Part shown: one piece after another, positions 1 through 5,317 of the stretch
Layout: the number at the start of each line of letters is the position of its first letter
How positions within the stretch are numbered: position 1 is the stretch's first letter
Origin: an uncultured Gemella sp.
Lineage (GTDB): Bacteria; Bacillota; Bacilli; Staphylococcales; Gemellaceae
Length of the DNA stretch: 5,317 nucleotides
Reading direction: 5' to 3'
Assembly (NCBI GenBank): GCA_938038035.1
Contig: CALHQV010000050.1
Coordinates: 1 to 5,317 of the forward strand
Notes under the pieces: model-generated
Told to the model about the DNA's origin: nothing
The model's database searches: none
What the model saw: only the letters and a program-made list of their open reading frames with translations
Position numbers and translations under genes: made by a program

Positions 1-285
1 GTTTTGTATTTTCTACAGTTCCATTATTGCTTGAATTATTATTAGGTTTATTATCTGGAGTAGGTTTATCTTGAGGTTTGTTATTTCCTGTGTTTTCACT
101 AGTTCCAGGTTTTACTTCAGTAGAACTGTTATTAGTATTATTTGAAGAGTTATTTGTACCATTATCAGCCGTGCTACTATTAGAATTGTCGCTTGGTTTT
201 GTATTTTCTACAGTTCCATTATTGCTTGAATTATTATTAGGTTTATTATCCGGAGTAGGTTTATCTTCAGGTTTGTTATTTCCTG
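1..285 (-). repeat. 195-bp (65-residue) in-frame tandem repeat, Asn/Ser/Pro-rich, cut by the window edge
   Basis: Positions 1-90 match 196-285 with two differences, giving a period of 195 bases, or 65 codons. One difference is silent (56 versus 251, CCA/CCG for Pro) and one changes Glu to Gln (268 versus 73). Each unit begins NNKPxDKPTPDNKPNNNSSN, continues GTVENTKPSDNSNSSTADNG, and ends with an Asn/Ser run and VKPGTSENTG. One full unit (residues 1653-1717) and 29 residues of a second are visible. The number of units and the protein terminus are outside the window. This is likely a disordered wall-proximal stalk. Confidence 0.9.
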
Positions 286-3200
286 GGACAGTTTCTTTAT
301 CATTTTTATGTTTAGTATATTCTTCTAATGCTTTATCTATGTTAGATTTTTCTTCTAAAATTTTATCTATCGATTTTTCTTCATCATACACTTTTTGAGC
401 TTTTTCAGTAGATTCTTTTAGTTTAGCGTATGCTTCTTTATTAATTTCTTCTTTATCTTTGTCATCGCTAACTAGGATTTTAGCTGTTTCTAAAGGTAAA
501 AGAAGGTTTGCTCTTTCAGTAGCAAATTTTTTAGCAACTTCATCATTAGTATTTTCAACAGGTTTGTTAACTTCGTTGTTAGTAGGGTTATCAACTTTAT
601 CGTTAGGTTTGTTGCCTTCGCTGTTAGTAGGGTTATCAACTTTATCGTTAGGCTTGTTGTCTTCGTTGTTAGTAGGGTTATCAACTTTATCGTTAGGCTT
701 GTTAGCTTCACTATTATTAGGAGTGTCTACTTTATCGTTAGGTTTGTTGCCTTCGCTGTTAGTAGGGTTATCAACTTTATCATTAGGTTTGTTGCCTTCA
801 CTGTTAGTTGGATTATCAACTTTATCATTAGGTTTGTTAACCTCGCTGTTAGTTGGATTATCAACTTTATCGTTAGGTTTGTTGCCTTCGCTGTTAGTTG
901 GATTATCAACTTTATCATTAGGTTTGTTGCCTTCGCTGTTAGTAGGGTTATCAACTTTATCGTTAGGTTTGTTGCCTTCGCTATTAGTTGGATTATCAAC
1001 TTTATCATTAGGTTTGTTAACTTCGCCGTTAGTTGGATTATCAACTTTATCGTTAGGTTTATTAGTCTCATTATTAGATGCATCAGTGTTGTCACTTGGT
1101 TTATTTACTTCAGGAGCAGGAGCTTCTTTTAATCCATTGACTGCATCTTCGATTTCTTTTAATAAACTAGAACGAGTGTCTTCTAGATTTCTTGTTTCTT
1201 TAGCTTTGTTTATGAATTCAGTTGCTTTAGTAATAGCTGTAGTTAAATTATTTTTAGACTCATCTGAATAATTACTTGCAGCTAGTTTGTCTTGAGCTGA
1301 TTTAACAGCTGTGTCTAGTTTCGAAGTATCATATCTAAGAAGGTTATAGTATGTTTGAACATCGTTAAATAATTTCAAGATTTCATTAGATTTAGGGTTG
1401 TTGTGCACTAAGTCTTCTAGTTTATCTATTTTTCCTTGAAGATAGTTATCAACAGCGTTGATGCTTTCTTCACTATAGTTTTTGCTATCTTTATCAGAAT
1501 TGAAGTTTGCTACAGCTTCAGCATTTGAAGTTCTTAGTTGAATAAGTAGATCATATTGATTTTTTAAATCTGATAGTTCAGTAAATGCAGTAGAAATTTC
1601 TTCGGTGCTTGCATTATTATTTTTTAAAACATTTTGTGCTGCGTTGATTTTGTTACCAAAGTTTTTGATTACCGCCATGTCTTGGCTCACATTTGCGTTT
1701 TTAAATACATTATTCCAACTATCATAGTATTTACTTGTTGTAGCTCCGAATAGTGCGTTTAGTTGTTTTTTATCTGCAGTGATAACAGCATTTTCTTTAG
1801 GATATTTTACAGATAATACAGCTATATTTTCATGTTTATCAGTACCGAATAATGTACTGCTTGCAAAAGTGTTAAGTTTTATTGTAGATGGTTTTCCTTC
1901 GATAGGTATTCTAATTTTTGAAGGATATTTATAAGAATTAGTCACATTATTATAAGTAACATCAGCAGTATCTTCTTTTAAAACTTGGACATCTTTTTCG
2001 GCAGTTCCGTCGAAGTATGTAAGTTTACTCATAACGGCAACGTTAGTTGTTCCATTATTCATAGGGACAAGGTCTAATTCTAAGTAATTTTTTCCGTTTT
2101 CGGTTACTAGATACACATTTTTAATTATTCCATTTGCCATAGAAGGGCTAGTTAAATCTTGTTTTAATAATGAGCCTTCTAATTGAACTTTATTATTAGA
2201 ATCTGTAGAAGGAGATTCTGATGGGTTACTTGGTTGATTTTGAGCTGAATCAGCAGAATTATTAAATGTATTTACAGCGTTGTTAAGTTTATTTAATTCA
2301 GCTAGCAACTCTTCTTCAGTAGAAGTATCATTATTTAATAATTCTTTAGCTTTTGATAGCTCATTTGTTAAAGTAACAAAGGCTGCTGGTTCTTTTTTAC
2401 CTTGTTTTATTAACTCGACTTCAGCTATTTTTTTCTTAAGCTGCTCTTTAGCTGAAACTTGTTCTGCTCCAGAATTTTGAGAACTATTTAAGTCTTCTAT
2501 AGCGAATTTGAATTGTTCTTTGTAGTAATCTGTTAAATCTGTATTAACTTGATCATCTGTATCAGGAGATTCAGGAGTTAATTTAGCATTAGCAACATAC
2601 GCTTTTGCCTCATCAATTAATTGTTTAAGTTTAAGTTTAGATTGAGTAATTTTGTTGAAATTGTTGTAAGCTTCTTCAGCTTTTTTGATTTCTCCTGAAA
2701 GTTCTTCAGTATTGATGCGAAGATAGTCACCTAAATGTTGAACTTCTCCTGTAAGTTCATCTAGTTTTTTGTATACTGTCACAGTTCCTTCTTTGTCGAA
2801 CTCGTTTGAGTAAGTTTCTTTTTTACCTTCTATATCGACTGGTTCAAGGGCGTTTATTTTACTTTCAACAGCAGCTAATTTTTCTTTAACTAGTGCTTTA
2901 CTTTCATTAGTAAAGTGAGTGTTGTTTTTCCAATCATTTTCATACTGATTTTTTGCGTTTTGCAGTGATTTATAAAGGTTAGCTAATGAATCTAATTTAG
3001 TAGTTTCATCTAATAGTTTGTTTATAATATTATCTACTTCGTCTTTAGTTAATGAATCGCTACTTAGAAGTTGCTGAGCTTTAGTAATTAATTGATTGAA
3101 TGAAGTTTTGAACACTGGTTTTAAATCTTTATAGTTATCTTGTACTGAATTGCTTGTATAGTAATTAACTTTATCTCTTAAAGAAGCTTTTAGAGGTGAT

Positions 3201-5239
3201 TCTTTTTTAGCTTCTAGTTTTGTAGAGTAATCAATATATAAGTCTGTTGGTTTTGTAAAGTTATCGATTCCGTCTTTTCCTAATGAGAATGAGTCTTTAA
3301 AGTTAAAGTTTCCTAGAAGAGCTATTTCAATATTTTTCTTAGTTGCATCAACTGTAAGTTTTAATTTAGTAGGGTAATCACGTCCTCCAATATTTTTTGT
3401 TTCTATTACTTCAGCATTTGCATCTGTATTTCCTAGGCTGTTGTATTTGAAAGTATCGGCTAGAGCGAAGTCGATAGCTCCTCCCATGATTTTTGGTTCT
3501 AATGTTAGTATAATTTCGTTTTTACCGTTTCCTAATTCGTGAACTTCTACATTTTTTATAAGTTCGGTTAAATCACGACTGTATCTTGTTTTAATAGGTT
3601 TATCACTACCTCTTTCAACAAATTTTGCAGTTACATTATACGGTTCAGCTGGCTTAGTAGTGTTTTCAACAGGAGCCGCAGGAACTGTTTCTCCTTTTCG
3701 ACCGTCTTTTGTAGTAAGATTATTTATCGCTTCAGTTAATTGTTTAACAAGATCTGATGTCTCATTAATTTGAGGATTATAGCTGTTTGTTTGGTTAATC
3801 CAGTCTTTAGCGTGGTTTAGAGCTTGTTCAAATTTTTCAAGGCTTACAGGTTCATATTCACTTTTTATTTTTCTATCAGCGATATCGATTATTCTTTTTA
3901 GTTCTGTAGTATTGTATCTTAAGTATGTGAAGTTCGCGTTATCGAAGTCTTTAATTAACTGAACTAGTTCTTTTATGTTTCTTGTATTTTTCAATGAAGG
4001 AACACTTTTAATATAATTTTTGTAGTTTTCTATACTTTCTTTTGTGTATGTTTTTTCGTTATAAAGGTCAAAGAATTCTAATAGTTTTGCAACTTTAATA
4101 TCTAGTACTTCTCTTAATGTTGCAATGTCTTCCATTTCATGAATTGGTGTAGAAATTTCATAAAGTTTATCATAGTTAGCGTTATCTGAACGTCTCAATT
4201 CTTGTAGTTTTGTTACAGCTTCGCTAATTTTAGCTCTTTGTGAGAAGTCAGCAGCTGTGTCTGAAGTATTCTCTTTTGTTAGTAACCATTCATTAACCTT
4301 ATTACCACGATCAATCCAATTTTGAATTTTTTCATTTAATTTTTCTCTATATTTAGGGATAGCTTCGTTACTTTTTTTAGCAGCTGAGTAGTTAATATCT
4401 AAAGCAAATGGACCTGTTTGTTGTTTAGCGCCGTTTTTATCGATATAAGTCATATTTGAAATAACCAATTGTTCAGCTTTTAATTCACCAGGAACACTAA
4501 AGGCTACGATATGTTGATCTTCAGCAGAAGGACCTAGTTTAACGTTTGTATCTAAACCAGAAACTTTATTAACAACAAAGCTTGTAATTTTGCTAACTTT
4601 ATCAGGGTTAGCAACAAGATTAATTTCGATATCTTGTCCTTGTTTGTAGATACCAACTAAAGACTCTTTAAATAGATTTTTAATTTCTTCTTTATTATCA
4701 ACTACTTTTTTATAAAAGTCTTGTTGACCATCGCTAGATACAGTTACCATTGTTGGAGTTTTAAAGTCGGTAGTAGTGTAAAAACCGTCATCTTTTAAAT
4801 CATGATTCACATCAAAGTTATAAAGTTGGATATAATATTTTAAAGTGTTTATTGCATTCTGTGCAGTTTTTTCTGTATAAGAGTTAGCGTCTAGTTTTGC
4901 TTTTGCAGCAGCAGCTTCGCTCCACATGTTATACCAAGGGGTAGTGTCAATAACATCATCGGGAACTTGGTGATTTTCAAATGTTACATGGTAATAAGGA
5001 AAGTTAGAAGTTTTGTGGAAAAAAGTAGTTCCTAAGTATCTATTTGTGATAGACTGATCGTTAAAGATTTTATTTATTATTTCATTTAGCTCAGTCTTAG
5101 TTTTTTGACTGGCTGCAGTATCTCCGAAATCAGCTTTTGCTATATTGCTATTTGTTGGCCAAGCTTGAGCTGTGATAGAAGATATAGTAAGTGCCAATGC
5201 AACACTCATACTTGATTTTAATAATTTATTTGTTTTCAT
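1..5239 (-). CDS. Giant repeat-containing surface protein with NEAT-like and FIVAR-like regions (partial, 3' end outside window)
   Basis: The frame is open from the ATG at 5239-5237 to the window edge, giving 1,746 complete codons with no stop found. The start is set by an AAAAGGAG site seven bases upstream and by a signal peptide at the first residues. Order of parts: signal peptide 1-26, helical region 37-161, beta domains 162-286, 534-672 and 1018-1147 separated by helical modules, eleven 15-residue repeats at 1393-1557, helical spacer 1558-1651, and Asn/Ser/Pro-rich 65-residue repeats from 1653. The beta domains resemble the NEAT family, which in Firmicutes binds haem or host proteins at the cell surface; FIVAR-like helices are common in large wall-anchored adhesins. 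I infer a surface receptor or adhesin on a long stalk. Anchoring is assumed, since no LPXTG motif is in view. No cysteine was seen in the translated part. The exact ligand is unknown. The coding assignment is near certain, the domain reading moderate. Confidence 0.95.
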   Translation of the reverse strand, partial: MKTNKLLKSSMSVALALTISSITAQAWPTNSNIAKADFGDTAASQKTKTELNEIINKIFNDQSITNRYLGTTFFHKTSNFPYYHVTFENHQVPDDVIDTTPWYNMWSEAAAAKAKLDANSYTEKTAQNAINTLKYYIQLYNFDVNHDLKDDGFYTTTDFKTPTMVTVSSDGQQDFYKKVVDNKEEIKNLFKESLVGIYKQGQDIEINLVANPDKVSKITSFVVNKVSGLDTNVKLGPSAEDQHIVAFSVPGELKAEQLVISNMTYIDKNGAKQQTGPFALDINYSAAKKSNEAIPKYREKLNEKIQNWIDRGNKVNEWLLTKENTSDTAADFSQRAKISEAVTKLQELRRSDNANYDKLYEISTPIHEMEDIATLREVLDIKVAKLLEFFDLYNEKTYTKESIENYKNYIKSVPSLKNTRNIKELVQLIKDFDNANFTYLRYNTTELKRIIDIADRKIKSEYEPVSLEKFEQALNHAKDWINQTNSYNPQINETSDLVKQLTEAINNLTTKDGRKGETVPAAPVENTTKPAEPYNVTAKFVERGSDKPIKTRYSRDLTELIKNVEVHELGNGKNEIILTLEPKIMGGAIDFALADTFKYNSLGNTDANAEVIETKNIGGRDYPTKLKLTVDATKKNIEIALLGNFNFKDSFSLGKDGIDNFTKPTDLYIDYSTKLEAKKESPLKASLRDKVNYYTSNSVQDNYKDLKPVFKTSFNQLITKAQQLLSSDSLTKDEVDNIINKLLDETTKLDSLANLYKSLQNAKNQYENDWKNNTHFTNESKALVKEKLAAVESKINALEPVDIEGKKETYSNEFDKEGTVTVYKKLDELTGEVQHLGDYLRINTEELSGEIKKAEEAYNNFNKITQSKLKLKQLIDEAKAYVANAKLTPESPDTDDQVNTDLTDYYKEQFKFAIEDLNSSQNSGAEQVSAKEQLKKKIAEVELIKQGKKEPAAFVTLTNELSKAKELLNNDTSTEEELLAELNKLNNAVNTFNNSADSAQNQPSNPSESPSTDSNNKVQLEGSLLKQDLTSPSMANGIIKNVYLVTENGKNYLELDLVPMNNGTTNVAVMSKLTYFDGTAEKDVQVLKEDTADVTYNNVTNSYKYPSKIRIPIEGKPSTIKLNTFASSTLFGTDKHENIAVLSVKYPKENAVITADKKQLNALFGATTSKYYDSWNNVFKNANVSQDMAVIKNFGNKINAAQNVLKNNNASTEEISTAFTELSDLKNQYDLLIQLRTSNAEAVANFNSDKDSKNYSEESINAVDNYLQGKIDKLEDLVHNNPKSNEILKLFNDVQTYYNLLRYDTSKLDTAVKSAQDKLAASNYSDESKNNLTTAITKATEFINKAKETRNLEDTRSSLLKEIEDAVNGLKEAPAPEVNKPSDNTDASNNETNKPNDKVDNPTNGEVNKPNDKVDNPTNSEGNKPNDKVDNPTNSEGNKPNDKVDNPTNSEGNKPNDKVDNPTNSEVNKPNDKVDNPTNSEGNKPNDKVDNPTNSEGNKPNDKVDTPNNSEANKPNDKVDNPTNNEDNKPNDKVDNPTNSEGNKPNDKVDNPTNNEVNKPVENTNDEVAKKFATERANLLLPLETAKILVSDDKDKEEINKEAYAKLKESTEKAQKVYDEEKSIDKILEEKSNIDKALEEYTKHKNDKETVPGNNKPEDKPTPDNKPNNNSSNNGTVENTKPSDNSNSSTADNGTNNSSNNTNNSSTEVKPGTSENTGNNKPQDKPTPDNKPNNNSSNNGTVENTK
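287..568 (-). other. Charged helical spacer between the two repeat arrays (residues 1558-1651)
   Basis: Begins with the degenerate NKPVENTND and then becomes strongly helical and charged: EVAKKFATERANLLLPLETA, then EAYAKLKESTEKAQKVYDEE, then a Lys/Glu-rich helix ending KALEEYTKHKNDKETVP. It resembles one more FIVAR-like pair of helices, perhaps a coiled coil, placed between two disordered low-complexity regions. No function beyond spacing can be read from it. Confidence 0.6.
569..1063 (-). repeat. Eleven tandem 45-bp coding repeats (15-residue unit NKPNDKVDNPTNSEG)
   Basis: Exactly 11 units of 45 bases, with no spacers and all in frame, covering residues 1393-1557. The consensus is NKPNDKVDNPTNSEG. 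Positions 1-8 are invariant in every unit. Changes are confined to the second half: unit 1 ends GEV, unit 5 SEV, unit 8 reads TPNNSEA, unit 9 ends NED, unit 11 ends NEV. A broken twelfth unit (NKPVENTND) follows. The polar, Pro-containing unit is typical of extended wall-spanning stalks of surface proteins. Unit number is expected to vary between strains by slippage or recombination. Confidence 0.97.
1064..1798 (-). other. Helical module C with FIVAR-like segments (residues 1148-1392)
   Basis: Predicted helical throughout. It shows a FIVAR-like segment starting near YYDSWNNVFKNANVS and continuing through NKINAAQNVLKNNNASTEE, then NYSEESINAVDNYLQGKI, then the motif LLRYDTSKL (L1301), then a second NYSDESKNNLTTAITKATEF segment ending in EIEDAVNGL. 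A Pro-rich linker (EAPAPEVNKPSDNTD) joins it to the 15-residue repeats. The part around L1301 and the helix after it look like a diverged copy of module A. Confidence 0.6.
1799..2188 (-). other. Beta domain 3, the most NEAT-like (residues 1018-1147)
   Basis: About 130 residues starting VQLEGSLLKQDL. It contains PSMANGIIKNVYLV followed by TENGKNYLELDLVPM. An S-x-M or SM-A-N/D turn followed by a strand and an NGK-Y-x-L-x-L hairpin is typical of the lid and early strands of NEAT domains such as those of Isd proteins; here the Ser-Met pair is S1033-M1034. The closing strand NIAVLSVKYP has a single Tyr (Y1146) and no YxxxY. I am more confident of the NEAT assignment here than for domains 1 and 2, but haem binding is doubtful. 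Confidence 0.6.
2189..3223 (-). other. Helical module B, longest linker, with FIVAR-like segments (residues 673-1017)
   Basis: Some 345 residues, highly charged and predicted helical. FIVAR-like segments are seen at about 710-752 (starts FKTSFNQLITKAQQLL) and about 949-997 (FVTLTNELSKAKELLNNDTS, then a helix with LNKLNNAVNTF). Between them is YLRINTEEL (L840), the counterpart of the motif in modules A and C. The module ends with a Ser/Pro/Asn-rich flexible linker (NQPSNPSESPSTDSNN) just before beta domain 3. It is about 100 residues longer than A or C. Confidence 0.6.
3224..3640 (-). other. Beta domain 2, divergent NEAT-like (residues 534-672)
   Basis: About 139 residues, beginning YNVTAKFVERGSDKP and ending LYIDYST. 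Strand-like stretches include NVEVHELGNGKNEIILTLEP (a hairpin pattern common in NEAT domains before strand 3), TKLKLTVDATKKNIEIALLG and the closing strand. The closing strand holds Y668 and Y671 (YxxY), not the canonical YxxxY spacing. A Gly-rich loop (MGGAIDFALAD) lies between. I infer the same fold as domains 1 and 3 because of size, order of strands and flanking Pro/Thr linker; sequence identity between the three is low. Confidence 0.5.
3641..4381 (-). other. Helical module A with FIVAR-like end (residues 287-533)
   Basis: Rich in Lys, Glu, Asn and Leu with heptad-like spacing, predicted helical. It contains the motif YLRYNTTEL (L440) and, at about 462-511, a FIVAR-like segment starting SLEKFEQALNHAKDWINQ and ending LTEAINNLTT. 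A short Pro/Thr linker (VPAAPVENTTKPAEP) leads into the second beta domain. Corresponding motifs occur in modules B and C. Confidence 0.6.
4382..4756 (-). other. Beta domain 1, divergent NEAT-like (residues 162-286)
   Basis: About 125 residues, the usual NEAT length. Visible elements in NEAT order are an N-terminal strand (TMVTVSSDG), a helical lid region (KEEIKNLFKESL), a strand GQDIEINLV, a further strand around VSKITSFVVNKVSG, then HIVAFSVPGEL, QLVISNMTYID and a final strand FALDINYS. In the family the last strands carry a YxxxY motif in which the first Tyr ligates haem iron. Here only one Tyr (Y284) is present at that place. It could instead be a different immunoglobulin-like surface domain; a profile search would decide. 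Confidence 0.5.
4757..5131 (-). other. N-terminal mostly helical region with a FIVAR-like segment (residues 37-161)
   Basis: After the signal peptide comes an acidic and polar stretch, an aromatic-rich part (TTFFHKTSNFPYYHVTF), and then a segment at about 102-140 beginning WYNMWSEAAAAKAKLDANSY. This last part follows the FIVAR-like pattern: an aromatic start, an Ala-rich helix AxxxAKxxL, a short turn, and a second helix ending near a Tyr-rich TLKYYIQLYN. FIVAR is a helical repeat of wall-associated proteins. The match is by eye only. Confidence 0.5.
5162..5239 (-). other. Sec signal peptide, residues 1-26
   Basis: The N-terminus has a basic start (MKTNKLLK), a hydrophobic core SSMSVALALTISSIT, and an AQA site that fits signal peptidase I cleavage between residues 26 and 27. 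A second possible site is AKA at 34-36. There is no lipobox cysteine and no YSIRK motif. It indicates Sec-dependent export of the whole protein. Confidence 0.88.
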
Positions 5240-5246
5240 GGAATTT

Positions 5247-5254
5247 CTCCTTTT
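5247..5254 (-). promoter_or_regulatory. Ribosome binding site AAAAGGAG
   Basis: On the minus strand AAAAGGAG is followed by seven bases and then the ATG at 5239. This is near-ideal spacing for a Firmicute, and it decides the start of the large gene. The next in-frame ATG (Met11) lies inside the signal peptide and has no such site. Confidence 0.93.
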
Positions 5255-5263
5255 GTATATAAT

Positions 5264-5294
5264 ATAATAATTTATTCTAATATTAATTTTTCAA
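5264..5294 (-). promoter_or_regulatory. Possible sigma-A promoter (TTGAAA, 19 bases, TATTAT)
   Basis: On the minus strand TTGAAA (5294-5289) is followed by a 19-base spacer and TATTAT (5269-5264), about ten bases before the ribosome binding site. The spacer is longer than the ideal 17, and the region is so AT-rich that other -10 choices exist. If this -10 is right, the transcript would have a leader of only about 20 bases. No inverted repeat resembling a Fur box was seen between the start codon and 5317. Confidence 0.4.
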
Positions 5295-5317
5295 GGTTAA
5301 TTAAAGATAAATCAAAT

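Noticed and set aside
78..398. Plus-strand frame of 106 codons, very Leu/Val/Ser-rich, like a membrane peptide.
   Set aside because: It is the complement of the Asn/Ser/Pro/Lys-rich 65-residue repeats; its hydrophobic look comes from reading AAT/AAC-rich codons backwards.
569..1063. CRISPR array.
   Set aside because: The 45-base units are directly adjacent with no unique spacers, vary mainly at silent positions and one protein segment, and stay in frame.
490..1095. Two minus-strand frames (490-711 and 727-1095) encoding Thr/Leu/Ile-rich periodic peptides.
   Set aside because: They lie in another frame of the same strand inside the repeat array and have no ribosome binding site; they are repeat shadows of the large gene.
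459..1271. Plus-strand open frame of 270 codons with Leu/Ser-rich periodic repeats, resembling a membrane or solenoid protein.
   Set aside because: It is antisense to the 45-bp repeat array. A period divisible by three keeps any stop-free frame open through all units. The minus-strand frame has a signal peptide, a ribosome binding site and over 1,700 codons.
2280..2480. Plus-strand frame of 66 codons.
   Set aside because: It has no ribosome binding site and is fully antisense to a conserved-looking FIVAR-like helix of the large gene.
1..5239. Mycoplasma-type code (TGA as Trp) suggested by the low G+C content.
   Set aside because: The frame contains several TGG Trp codons and no in-frame TGA was met in the translation.
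5297..5304. Palindrome TTAATTAA upstream of the promoter as a possible operator.
   Set aside because: It is only eight bases, fully AT, and expected by chance in such AT-rich DNA; no longer dyad surrounds it.

Overview
The window is almost entirely one very long reading frame on the minus strand. It starts at the ATG at 5239-5237 and is still open at position 1, so at least 1,746 codons are visible and the C-terminus lies outside. My translation of the whole frame shows no internal stop, and the frame matches exactly at the window edge. The DNA is strongly AT-rich and the coding strand is A-rich. A strong Gram-positive type Shine-Dalgarno site precedes the start, and Trp is encoded by TGG with no in-frame TGA. 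This fits a low-G+C Firmicute using the standard code for tryptophan. A Gemella-like or related host-associated coccus is my best guess, at low confidence.

The product looks like a giant secreted, probably cell-wall-anchored, surface protein. From N to C terminus it has a Sec signal peptide (residues 1-26) and a short helical region (to about 161). Three beta-rich domains of about 125-140 residues follow (162-286, 534-672, 1018-1147), which I read as divergent NEAT-like domains. Long predicted-helical modules with FIVAR-like segments follow each of them. Next come eleven perfect-length 15-residue repeats (1393-1557), a charged helical spacer (1558-1651), and an Asn/Ser/Pro/Lys-rich region made of 65-residue repeats that runs off the window. 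The sorting signal expected at the end (LPXTG or similar) is not in view.

The 78 bases upstream of the start hold a clear ribosome binding site and a plausible but weak sigma-A promoter. There is no second gene, RNA gene, mobile element or terminator in the window. All other open frames, on both strands, are shadows of this gene; the longest ones arise because the 45-bp repeat is a multiple of three and is stop-free in other frames.

The most interesting points are the three NEAT-like domains that all lack the canonical YxxxY haem-binding motif, a conserved helical motif (LRxxTxxL) at nearly the same distance after each of them, and two separate, expandable in-frame repeat arrays in the stalk.
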